From: Bacillota bacterium
GTDB taxonomy: Bacteria > Bacillota > Clostridia > Christensenellales > Aristaeellaceae
Direction of reading: 5' to 3'
Length of the DNA: 64,000 nucleotides
Assembly: GCA_023421395.1 (NCBI GenBank)
Contig: JAEZTL010000003.1
Span: 124,001 to 188,000, forward strand
Every line of letters starts with the position of its first letter. Position 1 is the first letter of the stretch. Below are positions 17,374-25,698 of the stretch, in pieces. A program made the translations under genes and the position numbers. The notes below the pieces were generated by a model. The model had not been told where the DNA came from, searched no databases, and worked only from the letters and a program-made list of their open reading frames with translations.

Positions 17374-18571
17374 GTGGACGCTGAACCACATGCCCAAATC
17401 GGACGACCGGCAGCTTCCGGTGATGTCCCGCGAGAACGTCAAACGCGCGCGTTCCTTCCACCAGAGCTTCCCGGAGTATACCGTGACGCCGCTTCAGCGC
17501 CTCCGGGAGCTGGCGGGCAGGCTGGGCGTCAAGGAAGTGTTCGTCAAGGACGAATCCTATCGCTTCGGCCTCAACGCCTTCAAGGTGCTGGGCGGGTCCT
17601 TCGCGATGGCGCGCTACATCGCCGGGCAGCTGAAAACGGACGTCGGCAGCGTGGACTACGACTATCTGAAGTCCGCGAAGCTGGAGCGGGAGTTCGGCCA
17701 GGCCACCTTCTTCACCGCCACCGACGGCAACCACGGCCGCGGCGTGGCCTGGGCGGCGCGTCAGCTGGGGCAGAAGGCCGTGGTGCGCATGCCCAAGGGC
17801 ACCGTGCGCGTTCGCTATGAGAACATCCGCAAGGAGGGCGCGGAAGTCACCATCGAGGACATGAACTACGACGACTGCGTGCGCCTGGCCGCCGCCCAGG
17901 CCGCCGCCACGCCCCGGGGCGTGATCGTGCAGGATACCGCCTGGGACGGCTATGAGGAGATCCCCTCCTGGATCATGCAGGGCTACGGCACCATGGCCAT
18001 GGAGGCCGCGGAGCAGCTGCAGCACGCGGGCTACCGCCGCCCCACTCACATCATCGTGCAGGCGGGCGTGGGCTCGCTGGCGGGCGCGGTGGTCGGCTAC
18101 TTCGCAAATCTCTTCCCGAAAGATGCGCCCAGGGTGATCGTGGTGGAGGCCGACACCGCCGCGTGCCTGTATCAAGGCGCGGTGGCCGGGGACGGCAAAC
18201 CCCGCATGGTGGGCGGCGATATGGAGACCATCATGGCGGGCCTGGCCTGCGGCGAGCCCAACACCATCTCCTGGGACATCCTGAGAAACCACGTCACCGC
18301 CTTCGCGTCCTGCCCGGACTGGGTCAGCGCCAAGGGCATGCGCACGCTGGCGGCGCCGCTCGCGCCCGACCCGCAGGTGAAGAGCGGCGAGTCCGGCGCG
18401 GTGGGGCTGGGCCTTCTGGCCGCGCTGTGCGAGCGGACGGAATACGAGAAATTCAAAGATGCGATGGGCATTGACGAGACCAGCGTGGTGCTGATGTTCT
18501 CCACCGAGGGCGACACCGACCCGGAGAATTACCGGCAGATTGTCTGGGACGGGAAGTATCCTTCCTGTTAA
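17360..18571 (+). CDS. dpaL: Diaminopropionate ammonia-lyase (YgeX/DpaL)
   Basis: A 403-residue PLP enzyme of fold type II that converts 2,3-diaminopropionate to pyruvate and ammonia. The Schiff-base Lys is K75 in RFGLNAFKVLGG. The phosphate-binding and tail regions (ATDGNHGRGVAWAA, QAGVGSLAGAVVGY) match DpaL. E. coli DpaL is about 398 residues. ATG 17360 is chosen for the AAAGGAG site at 17346-17352; the frame is open a further 30 bases upstream. In E. coli ygeX lies with ygeY and ygeW, as here. Confidence 0.92.
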   Translation: MKPIEWTLNHMPKSDDRQLPVMSRENVKRARSFHQSFPEYTVTPLQRLRELAGRLGVKEVFVKDESYRFGLNAFKVLGGSFAMARYIAGQLKTDVGSVDYDYLKSAKLEREFGQATFFTATDGNHGRGVAWAARQLGQKAVVRMPKGTVRVRYENIRKEGAEVTIEDMNYDDCVRLAAAQAAATPRGVIVQDTAWDGYEEIPSWIMQGYGTMAMEAAEQLQHAGYRRPTHIIVQAGVGSLAGAVVGYFANLFPKDAPRVIVVEADTAACLYQGAVAGDGKPRMVGGDMETIMAGLACGEPNTISWDILRNHVTAFASCPDWVSAKGMRTLAAPLAPDPQVKSGESGAVGLGLLAALCERTEYEKFKDAMGIDETSVVLMFSTEGDTDPENYRQIVWDGKYPSC

Positions 18572-18616
18572 ATGATATTTCATCCATGACTTGACACAAC
18601 GGAGGAGGAAAACACC

Positions 18617-19810
18617 ATGGATTTTGACCGCATCAAATCATCCGCCGAGGGCTACAAGGCCGACATGACCAAATTTCTCCGGGACCTGATCGCCATCCCC
18701 GGCGAGAGCTGCGGCGAGGAAGGCCACATCCGCCGGATCGCCAGAGAAATGGAAGCCGTGGGCTTTGACAAGGTGGAGATCGACCCCATGGGGAACGTGC
18801 TGGGCTATATGGGCACGGGAAAGACCCTCATCGCCTACGACGCCCACATCGACACCGTGGGCATCGGCAACCGGGCCAACTGGACCTTCGACCCCTACGA
18901 GGGCTACGAGAACGACGAGGAGATCGGCGGCCGCGGCGCGTCCGACCAGATGGGCGGCATCGTCAGCGCCGTGTACGGCGCCAAGATCATGAAGGATCTG
19001 GGCCTTCTCTCCGACAAGTACCAGGTGCTGGTCACCGGCACCGTGCAGGAAGAGGACTGTGACGGCCTCTGCTGGCAGTACATCGTGAACGAAGACAAGG
19101 TGCGGCCGGAATTTGTGGTCGTGACCGAGCCCACCGACGGCAACATCTACCGCGGCCAGCGCGGCCGCATGGAGATCCGCGTGGACGTCCAGGGCGTATC
19201 CTGTCACGGCTCCGCGCCGGAGCGCGGCGACAACGCCATCTACAAGATGGCGGAGATCCTGCTGGAGGTCAAAGAACTCAATAACCGCCTGCACGATGAC
19301 CCGTTCCTCGGCAAGGGCACCGTCACCACCAGCGAAATCTTCTTCACGTCCCCCTCCCGCTGCGCCGTGGCCGACAGCTGCTCCGTGTCCCTCGACCGCC
19401 GGCTGACCGACGGCGAAACCTACCAGATGGCGCTGGAGGAGGTCGCGAGCCTGCCCGCCTGCAAAAAATACGGCGCCAAGGTGAGCATGTACAGCTACGA
19501 GCGTCCCTCCTGGACCGGCCTTACCTACCCCACCGACTGCTACTTCCCCACCTGGGTCATCCCGGAGGACCACCCGGCCACCCAGGCGATGGTGGAATCC
19601 TTCCGCGGCATGTACGGCGAGCCCCTGGTGGATAAGTGGACCTTCTCCACCAACGGCGTTTCGATCATGGGCCGTTACGGCATCCCCTGCATCGGCTTCG
19701 GCCCCGGCAAGGAGAAGGAAGCCCACGCCCCCAACGAGAAGACATGGAAGGCCGACCTGGTAAGGTGCGCGGCGGTCTACGCGGCGGTGCCGGCGCTCTA
19801 CTGCAAATAG
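18617..19810 (+). CDS. ygeY: YgeY-family M20 metallohydrolase
   Basis: A 397-residue member of the M20 peptidase/deacylase family (the group labelled YgeY selenium metabolism-linked hydrolase). Metal ligands appear in YDAHIDTVGIG, GGRGASDQMGG and VQEEDCDG, with a later GFGPGKEKEAHAPNE carrying the final His. This is the di-zinc pattern of acetylornithine deacetylase-like enzymes. GGAGGAGG precedes ATG 18617. It lies between ygeX and ygeW, and is presumed to hydrolyse an amide intermediate in purine breakdown. A conserved structured repeat begins directly after its stop. Confidence 0.92.
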   Translation: MDFDRIKSSAEGYKADMTKFLRDLIAIPGESCGEEGHIRRIAREMEAVGFDKVEIDPMGNVLGYMGTGKTLIAYDAHIDTVGIGNRANWTFDPYEGYENDEEIGGRGASDQMGGIVSAVYGAKIMKDLGLLSDKYQVLVTGTVQEEDCDGLCWQYIVNEDKVRPEFVVVTEPTDGNIYRGQRGRMEIRVDVQGVSCHGSAPERGDNAIYKMAEILLEVKELNNRLHDDPFLGKGTVTTSEIFFTSPSRCAVADSCSVSLDRRLTDGETYQMALEEVASLPACKKYGAKVSMYSYERPSWTGLTYPTDCYFPTWVIPEDHPATQAMVESFRGMYGEPLVDKWTFSTNGVSIMGRYGIPCIGFGPGKEKEAHAPNEKTWKADLVRCAAVYAAVPALYCK

Positions 19811-19985
19811 GCGCGGAAAAAACCTCCGGCTTTTTCCGCGCGAGGGAAGAAGGTTTCGCGCGCCTGAAATCCCGCGGGATTTCCGGGCGGCGCGCTGACA
19901 GAAGGAATGGTTTCCTCGACCAGTGTGCGTACTGGCTTCCGGAAACCGTTCCCGGCGCGCATGTCGCCGGGAACGATCGAGGCCC
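19811..19985 (+). repeat. Structured intergenic element, family 1, copy A
   Basis: Four hairpins follow one another. H1 is GCGCGGAAAAA/TTTTTCCGCGC (19811-19841). H2 is GAAATCC/GGATTTC (19866-19883). H3 has outer stem GGTTTCC (19909-19915)/GGAAACC (19941-19947) around inner CCAGT-GTGCGT-ACTGG (19920-19935). H4 is GTTCCCGGCG (19948-19957)/CGCCGGGAAC (19965-19974). A GGGCGGCGYGCTGA box joins H2 and H3. Two other copies keep the pairing with different stem bases. It separates ygeY from ygeW. Confidence 0.85.
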
Positions 19986-20069
19986 GCAGCTGCTGTTGAC
20001 GGCCCGCCGCAGATCCCGGTCCCAAATTTCAAGGATAGTTACCACCACAAGGATAAGGAGCGGATACCC

Positions 20070-21257
20070 ATGAAAAACCCCATCGAGGCCCTGAAGAAGC
20101 TGAACCACGCCGGCATGTACGAGGGCGATTTCTTCCTGACCTGGGAAAAGACCCGGGACGAACTTCTGAGCGTGTTCGCCGTGGCCGACGCGCTGCGCGA
20201 CCTCCGCAGCCGCAACATCTCCACCCGCATCTTTGACAGCGGCCTGGGCGTGTCGCTCTTCCGCGACAATTCCACCCGCACCCGCTTCTCCTTCGCCTCC
20301 GCCTGCAATCTCCTGGGCCTCGAGGTGCAGGACCTGGACGAGGGCAAGAGCCAGATTGCCCACGGCGAAACCGTGCGTGAGACCGCCAACATGATCTCCT
20401 TCATGGCGGACGTCATCGGCATCCGGGACGACATGTACATCGGCAAGGGCAACACCTACATGCACGAGGTCGTGGACGCGGTCACCCAGGGCCACAAGGA
20501 CGGCGTGCTGGAGCAGAAGCCCACGCTGGTCAACCTGCAGTGCGACATCGATCACCCCACCCAGTCCATGGCCGACATGCTGCACCTCGTGCACCACTTC
20601 GGCGGCGTGGAAAACCTGAAGGGCAAGAAGATCGCCATGACCTGGGCCTACTCGCCCAGCTACGGAAAGCCGCTGTCCGTGCCCCAGGGCATCGTGGGGC
20701 TCATGAGCCGCTTTGGCATGGAGGTCGTGCTGGCCCACCCCGAAGGCTACGAGATCATGCCCGAGGTCGAGCAGGTCGCCCTCAAAAACGCCCGGGAGTC
20801 CGGCGGCTCGTTCAAGCGCGTCAATTCCATGTCGGAAGCCTTTGAGGGCGCGGACATCGTGTACCCCAAGAGCTGGGCGCCCTTCGCCGCCATGGAAAAG
20901 CGCACCGATCTCTACGGCAAAGGCGACTTCGACGGCATTAAGGCGCTGGAGAAGGAACTGCTCGGGCAGAACGCCACCCACAAGGATTGGGAGTGCACCG
21001 AGGAACTGATGAAAAAGACCAAAGAAGGCAAGGCGCTGTACCTGCACTGTCTGCCGGCGGACATCTCCGGCGTCAGCTGCGAGGCGGGCGAGGTCGCCGC
21101 TTCCGTGTTTGACCGCTACCGCACCCCGCTCTATAAGGAAGCCTCCTTCAAGCCCTACATCATCGCCGCCATGATCTTCCTGGCCAAGATGAAGGACCCC
21201 GTCGCCGCCCTTGAGTCGCTGGAAGCGCAGGGCTTCCCGCGCATGTTCGAAGAATAA
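20070..21257 (+). CDS. ygeW: YgeW-family knotted carbamoyltransferase
   Basis: A 395-residue member of the aspartate/ornithine carbamoyltransferase superfamily; E. coli YgeW is 396. The carbamoyl-phosphate loop reads FRDNSTRTRFSF, an HGETVRET segment follows, and the C-terminal HCLPADISG contains the conserved HCLP. The family is thought to run phosphorolysis of a carbamoylated purine-derived intermediate, giving carbamoyl phosphate for the carbamate kinase next door; the true substrate is unknown. ATG 20070 has AAGGAG at 20055-20060; the upstream open frame to 19923 lies within the structured element and is not used. Confidence 0.92.
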   Translation: MKNPIEALKKLNHAGMYEGDFFLTWEKTRDELLSVFAVADALRDLRSRNISTRIFDSGLGVSLFRDNSTRTRFSFASACNLLGLEVQDLDEGKSQIAHGETVRETANMISFMADVIGIRDDMYIGKGNTYMHEVVDAVTQGHKDGVLEQKPTLVNLQCDIDHPTQSMADMLHLVHHFGGVENLKGKKIAMTWAYSPSYGKPLSVPQGIVGLMSRFGMEVVLAHPEGYEIMPEVEQVALKNARESGGSFKRVNSMSEAFEGADIVYPKSWAPFAAMEKRTDLYGKGDFDGIKALEKELLGQNATHKDWECTEELMKKTKEGKALYLHCLPADISGVSCEAGEVAASVFDRYRTPLYKEASFKPYIIAAMIFLAKMKDPVAALESLEAQGFPRMFEE

Positions 21258-21406
21258 CAAACAGGCGGGTGGGGGCGCCGCTCCTTGGAACCCCGCAAAA
21301 GAAGCGTATTGAATATCCCGAATGCGGGGAAGCCCGGAGGGAATCCTTCTCCCCGGCGTTCCCCTGTCCATCATCACGCCGATGAAGGCGACGCCGAGGA
21401 GGGCGT
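21258..21406 (+). other. 149-base gap, no gene seen
   Basis: Between ygeW and carbamate kinase I see only short GC-rich inverted repeats (for example CCCCGC/GCGGGG near 21292 and 21326) and a GAGGAGG ribosome site just before 21407. No promoter of good quality is visible. Confidence 0.4.
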
Positions 21407-22336
21407 ATGGGCAAGAAAATCGTCATCGCGCTGGGCGGCAACGCGCTGGGCAACAATCTGCCGGAGCAGATGCTCGCCGTCAAGAAGACCGCCAAGGCCA
21501 TCGCGGAACTGATCGAGGAGGGGCACCAGGTGGTGCTCTCCCACGGCAACGGCCCGCAGGTGGGCATGATTCAGGAGGCCATGGGCGAATACGGCAAGCT
21601 GCACAACATTCCGCACATCCCGCTCTCCGTCTGCGTCGCCATGAGCCAGGGCTACATCGGCTACGACCTGCAAAACGCGCTCCGGGAGGAGCTGCTCACC
21701 CGCGGCATCGCAAGGCCCGTCTCCACGGTGCTGACGCAGGTGCGCGTGGACCCCGAGGACCCGGCTTTTGAGAACCCCACCAAGCCCATCGGCCAGTTCA
21801 TGACGAAGGAAGAAGCCGATCAAATGGCGGCGGAGAAGGGCTGGGTGGTCCGTGAGGACGCGGGCCGCGGCTACCGCCGCGTGGTCGCCTCGCCCAAACC
21901 CGTGGAAATCGTGGAGATCGAGACCATCAAGGATCTGATGAACGCGGGCCAGGTGGTGGTCGCCGCCGGGGGCGGCGGCATCCCGGTGATCGCGGAAGGG
22001 CGGCACCTGAAGGGCGTGCCCGCCGTGATCGACAAGGACTTCGCCAGCGAAAAGCTGGCCGAGATGATCGACGCGGACTGCCTCATCATCCTGACCGCCG
22101 TGGAGAAGGTGGCCGTCAATTTCCGAAAGCCCGACGAAAAGTGGCTGAGCGAGATGACCGTGGACGAGGCCGCCGACTACGCGCGCCAGGGCCAATTCGC
22201 GCCCGGCTCCATGCTGCCCAAGGTGGAGGCCGCCATGGCCTTCGCCCGCTCGAAGCCCGGCCGCACCGCGTTGATCACGCTGCTTGAAAAGGCGCTGGAC
22301 GGCGTGGAAGGCAGAACCGGAACCATCATCCGCTGA
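21407..22336 (+). CDS. arcC: Carbamate kinase (ArcC/YqeA type)
   Basis: A 309-residue carbamate kinase that uses carbamoyl phosphate and ADP to make ATP, ammonia and CO2. Family motifs are KIVIALGGNALG at the N-terminus, SHGNGPQVGMI, VAAGGGGIPVI and DKDFASEKLAEMIDADCLIILT. GAGGAGGGCGT precedes ATG 21407. Following ygeW, it is the energy-yielding last step of the cluster, as yqeA is in E. coli. An intrinsic terminator follows. Confidence 0.94.
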   Translation: MGKKIVIALGGNALGNNLPEQMLAVKKTAKAIAELIEEGHQVVLSHGNGPQVGMIQEAMGEYGKLHNIPHIPLSVCVAMSQGYIGYDLQNALREELLTRGIARPVSTVLTQVRVDPEDPAFENPTKPIGQFMTKEEADQMAAEKGWVVREDAGRGYRRVVASPKPVEIVEIETIKDLMNAGQVVVAAGGGGIPVIAEGRHLKGVPAVIDKDFASEKLAEMIDADCLIILTAVEKVAVNFRKPDEKWLSEMTVDEAADYARQGQFAPGSMLPKVEAAMAFARSKPGRTALITLLEKALDGVEGRTGTIIR

Positions 22337-22373
22337 TACCCATCGGCACGGGCGGCGAAAATCCGCTTCCAAA

Positions 22374-22407
22374 CGCCGCGCACCCGCAAGGGGCGCGGCG
22401 TTTTTTT
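22374..22407 (+). terminator. Intrinsic terminator after carbamate kinase
   Basis: CGCCGCGC (22374-22381) pairs with GCGCGGCG (22393-22400), followed by seven T residues. It closes the purine cluster transcript. Confidence 0.9.
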
Positions 22408-22554
22408 CTGCCAGGATCAGCCCGGCTTCTGCGCCCCAAAGGGCTCGCCCCTTTGGGCGGGTTCATGCTTTTGTTTCATATTATCCCGCCGGGTGCGGGG
22501 AGGTCTATTGCTTTCCCTGCGTCCGGATGCTATATTTTTTACGGAGGTGGTTCC
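22408..22554 (+). other. Gap upstream of NYN gene with a hairpin
   Basis: A strong imperfect inverted repeat (CGCCCCAAAGGG with CCCTTTGGGCG, 22432-22459) precedes the NYN-domain gene. A TATATTTTTT tract at 22531-22540 is close to the GGAGG ribosome site. Composition becomes more A/T-rich from here into the gene. Confidence 0.5.
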
Positions 22555-23124
22555 ATGCGGATTTCGATTTTTATTGATGGCAACAATTTCTTCAATCTAT
22601 GCAAAAAGCACCTGGGATGGAATGTGGATTTGCGGAAGCTGATCGAGTTTTACAACAAAACCGGAACGGTGGTGGATGCGTTTTATTATTCGGCGATAGA
22701 CCAGGCGCGTCCGTCCAATAAATTCCTCGACGCGCTGCCGTATTATGGGTTTGTGCTGGTTTCAAAGCCGCTGAAAACCGTCGGCTACGGCGCCGAGGCG
22801 CATCAAAAGGGCAATCTGGACATTGAGATTGTGATGGATATCTTCAACACCATTGATAACTATGATATGGCGGTGCTGGTCAGCGGGGACGGGGATTTTA
22901 TGCGTCCGCTGGAAATGCTCCGCGCCAGGGGGAAAAGATTCCAGGTGCTGTCGCATCCGGCCGTCGTCGCGCGAGAGCTTCTTACGGTTGCCGGAATGCA
23001 TTATATCAATATCGCCACCCTTGAAAAAGATCTGAAGTACGCGCCGCTTTATGTGGGGCAGGAGGATGATATCCAATCCGCAATCGAAGATATGTCCCGG
23101 ATTGAGGCTGAATATCCGATCTAA
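22555..23124 (+). CDS. NYN-domain (LabA/DUF88-type) putative ribonuclease
   Basis: A 189-residue PIN-like NYN-domain protein. The acidic active-site pattern is present: FIDGNNFF at the N-terminus, KGNLDIEIVMDI in the middle and VLVSGDGDFMRPLE near residue 105. Such domains are predicted metal-dependent RNases. ATG 22555 follows GGAGG by a normal gap; the upstream in-frame extension is non-coding. Its codons are visibly more A/T-rich than those of its neighbours, which suggests a separate origin. It stands alone between a terminator and the next promoter. Confidence 0.85.
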   Translation: MRISIFIDGNNFFNLCKKHLGWNVDLRKLIEFYNKTGTVVDAFYYSAIDQARPSNKFLDALPYYGFVLVSKPLKTVGYGAEAHQKGNLDIEIVMDIFNTIDNYDMAVLVSGDGDFMRPLEMLRARGKRFQVLSHPAVVARELLTVAGMHYINIATLEKDLKYAPLYVGQEDDIQSAIEDMSRIEAEYPI

Positions 23125-23218
23125 CATACGCCTTCGCCTGTCTGCGGAACGAGCGGGGCCGGAGGAGCCGGGATGCGCTTCTCCAGCCCCCTTGTGCATT
23201 TCTTAACATCCCGCCTGC

Positions 23219-23247
23219 TTGACAGCCCGCCGTGGGTGTGGTATATT
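23219..23247 (+). promoter_or_regulatory. Promoter of amino acid importer operon
   Basis: TTGACA (23219-23224) and TATATT (23242-23247) with a 17-base spacer; GGAGGGG follows ahead of the ATG at 23287. Confidence 0.85.
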
Positions 23248-23286
23248 TTATCACGTTAGCAAAGTAAAGCGCGGAGGGGATATTCG

Positions 23287-24093
23287 ATGAAGAGATTTTT
23301 TGCGATGCTGCTGGCGATCGTGATGGTACTGGCGGTGGCGGCGCCGACCCTGGCGGAGGATGCTTCGCTCCAGAAGATCCTGGACAAGGGCACGCTGATT
23401 CTGGGCCTGGACGACAGCTTCCCGCCCATGGGATACCGCGACGACAACAACGAGATCGTGGGCTTTGACATCGACCTGGCGAGGGAGGTTTGCGCCCGCC
23501 TGGGTGTGGAGCTGGTACTGCAGCCCATTGACTGGGACGCCAAGGAGATGGAGCTTTCCAGCGGCAACATCGACTGCATCTGGAACGGCATGAGCGATAC
23601 GCCGGAGCGGCAGGAATCCATGGCGATGTCCAAGGACTACCTGAACAACAAGATGGTCTTTCTGGTCAAGGACGCCGCCTTCACGAGCCGTGAAGACCTG
23701 GTGGGCAAAAAGGTGGGCGTGCAGGCCGGTTCCTATGCCGAGGAACTGCTGGAGACCGACCCCGAGTACGCCGACTACTACAAGTCCCTGGGCGAGGTGC
23801 TGGCCTACCCGGACTACCTGACCGCCATCATGGACATGCAGAACGGCAGCATTGAAGGCATCCTGATCGACCTGGTGGTGGCCAATTACCAGATCAAGCA
23901 GATCGGCGACGCGAGCCTTTTCACCATCGACAACCTGGCGGACGACTACTACGCCGTGGGCTTCCGCAAGGAGGATGTGGCGCTCCGGGACAAGGTGGAC
24001 GAAACCCTTGCCGCCATGGCCGCCGACGGCAAGGTGGACGAGATCTGCCAGAAGTGGTTCGGCGAGAACATCTCGCTGATCAGCGCGAACTGA
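23287..24093 (+). CDS. Polar amino acid ABC transporter solute-binding protein
   Basis: A 268-residue family 3 solute-binding protein exported by a Sec signal peptide (MKRFFAMLLAIVMVLAVAAPTLA). There is no lipobox Cys, so attachment to the cell is not by a lipid anchor at the usual site. Family features are FPPMGYRDDNNEIVGFDIDLAREV and a later KKVGVQAGSYAEELL. It is the first gene of a three-gene importer, separated from the permease by a hairpin. The ligand is probably a polar amino acid. Confidence 0.93.
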   Translation: MKRFFAMLLAIVMVLAVAAPTLAEDASLQKILDKGTLILGLDDSFPPMGYRDDNNEIVGFDIDLAREVCARLGVELVLQPIDWDAKEMELSSGNIDCIWNGMSDTPERQESMAMSKDYLNNKMVFLVKDAAFTSREDLVGKKVGVQAGSYAEELLETDPEYADYYKSLGEVLAYPDYLTAIMDMQNGSIEGILIDLVVANYQIKQIGDASLFTIDNLADDYYAVGFRKEDVALRDKVDETLAAMAADGKVDEICQKWFGENISLISAN

Positions 24094-24118
24094 CCCGCCG
24101 CGAAAACAAAAGGGCATC

Positions 24119-24146
24119 CGGGCTGACTGCCTGCGCGGTCAGCCCG
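24119..24146 (+). promoter_or_regulatory. Hairpin between binding protein and permease genes
   Basis: CGGGCTGAC (24119-24127) pairs with GTCAGCCCG (24138-24146). Only ATTTGT follows, so read-through is expected. It probably stabilises the upstream mRNA or partly ends it, giving excess binding protein. Confidence 0.7.
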
Positions 24147-24168
24147 ATTTGTCGGAAGGGGCGTCCAA

Positions 24169-24834
24169 ATGCTGGGCAAATTCTTCAGCGATCCCGCGAA
24201 GCTCATGAACCTGACGGGCCTTTTGCTGAGCGGCGTGGGCACCACGGTGTCTGTGTTCGCGCTGACGCTGGTGCTGTCGATCCCGCTGGGCATGCTGGTG
24301 GCCTTCGGCAGGATGTCCAGGCTCAAGATCGTCTCAAAGCCGGTGTCGTTCTACATCTACATCATGCGCTCGACACCCCTGATGCTGCAGGTGATGTTCC
24401 TCTACTTTCTGCTGCCGCAGGTGCTTCCCTTCCGGTTTGACCGCTTCTGGGCGGTGATCCTCTCCTTTGTCATCAACTACGCCGCCTACTTCGCGGAGAT
24501 CTTCCGCGGCGGCATCCAGGCCGTCCCGCCGGGACAGAAGGAGGCGGCCCAGGTGCTGGGCTACTCGAAGGCGCAGACGTTTTTCCGCGTCGTGCTGCCG
24601 CAGGTGGTCAAGCGGGTGATCCTGCCGGTGACCAACGAGGTCATCACGCTGGTCAAGGACACCGCGCTGGCCTCCGTGGTGGCCATCACAGAGGTGCTGA
24701 CCATCGCCAAGAAGCAGGCCTCCGCCAGCGTGTCGGTGGATCCGTACATCGTGGCGATGGTCATCTACCTGATCCTCAACGGCATCGCCGAACAGGCCTG
24801 CAAGCTGGTAGAGCGCAAACTGAACTACTATTAG
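24169..24834 (+). CDS. Amino acid ABC transporter permease (HisM/GlnP type)
   Basis: A 221-residue membrane subunit with about five hydrophobic segments. The text YIYIMRSTPLMLQVMFLYF and the EAA loop QKEAAQVLGYSKAQTFFRVVLPQ are characteristic of the polar amino acid permease family. A single permease gene suggests a homodimeric channel. The ATPase gene follows 9 bases later. Confidence 0.94.
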   Translation: MLGKFFSDPAKLMNLTGLLLSGVGTTVSVFALTLVLSIPLGMLVAFGRMSRLKIVSKPVSFYIYIMRSTPLMLQVMFLYFLLPQVLPFRFDRFWAVILSFVINYAAYFAEIFRGGIQAVPPGQKEAAQVLGYSKAQTFFRVVLPQVVKRVILPVTNEVITLVKDTALASVVAITEVLTIAKKQASASVSVDPYIVAMVIYLILNGIAEQACKLVERKLNYY

Positions 24835-24843
24835 GAGGACGGC

Positions 24844-25596
24844 ATGCTGAAGGCGACGAATATCGTGAAGAGCTTTGACGGCCTGGGCGTGCTGGACGGC
24901 ATCTCCGTTTCGGTAGAGAAGGGCGAGGTGCTGGCGCTGATCGGTCCTTCCGGCAGCGGCAAGTCCACATTCCTCCGGTGCGTCAACCGGCTGGAGACCA
25001 TCGATTCCGGAGAGATCGAGCTGGACGGCGAGAAGATGTGCTGGATGGAGAACGGAAGGCTGCGGGAGGCGGATGAAAAGACGCTCTCGCGCATCCGCCG
25101 AAAAATGGGCATGGTGTTCCAGTCCTTCAACCTCTTCCCGCACATGAGCGTGCTCAAAAACCTCACCGACGCGCCGGTGGCGGTGCTGAAGCTCTCGCGG
25201 GACGAGGCCGAGGCGCGGGCCGTGGCGCTGCTCAAAAAGGTGGGGCTTTCGGAGAAGGCGGGGGCCTATCCGCACCAGCTCTCCGGCGGACAGGCCCAGC
25301 GGGTGGCCATCGCCCGGGCGCTGGCGATGCAGCCGGAAATGCTGTGCTTCGACGAGCCGACCTCCGCGCTGGACCCGCAGCTGACCCAAGAAGTACTCTC
25401 CGTCATGCGGGATCTGGCCGCCGAGCGGATGACGATGGTGGTCGTCACGCACGAAATGGGCTTCGCCCGGGACGTGGCCGACCGCGTGATCCTGATGGCG
25501 GACGGCCGGATCGTCGAGGAAGGCCCGCCTGCGCGCCTTTTTGCCTCCGAAAACCCTCAAACCGTCCGGTTTCTGGGGGGTTCCGTCGCGCCATAG
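24844..25596 (+). CDS. Amino acid ABC transporter ATP-binding protein (GlnQ type)
   Basis: A 250-residue ATPase with Walker A GPSGSGKSTFLR near residue 37, signature LSGGQAQRVAIARAL, and Walker B MLCFDEPTSALDPQ. The H-loop is in VVTHEMGFA. Length matches GlnQ/HisP. It completes the importer; GGAGG lies directly upstream of the ATG. Confidence 0.94.
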   Translation: MLKATNIVKSFDGLGVLDGISVSVEKGEVLALIGPSGSGKSTFLRCVNRLETIDSGEIELDGEKMCWMENGRLREADEKTLSRIRRKMGMVFQSFNLFPHMSVLKNLTDAPVAVLKLSRDEAEARAVALLKKVGLSEKAGAYPHQLSGGQAQRVAIARALAMQPEMLCFDEPTSALDPQLTQEVLSVMRDLAAERMTMVVVTHEMGFARDVADRVILMADGRIVEEGPPARLFASENPQTVRFLGGSVAP

Positions 25597-25698
25597 CGCA
25601 GGAAGGCGCTGGTTTTGCCGGTTTCCCGCGCCCTGTACGCCCCGCCGCGCTTGCGCGCCCGGGGGGCTTTGTGGAGCTGTCGCGGAGGTGGTCGCATA

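Noticed and set aside
19831..19841. T-run after ygeY as an intrinsic terminator
   Set aside because: The Ts are inside the 3' arm of the hairpin, not after it; it is better read as part of the structured element, though a terminator role is not excluded.
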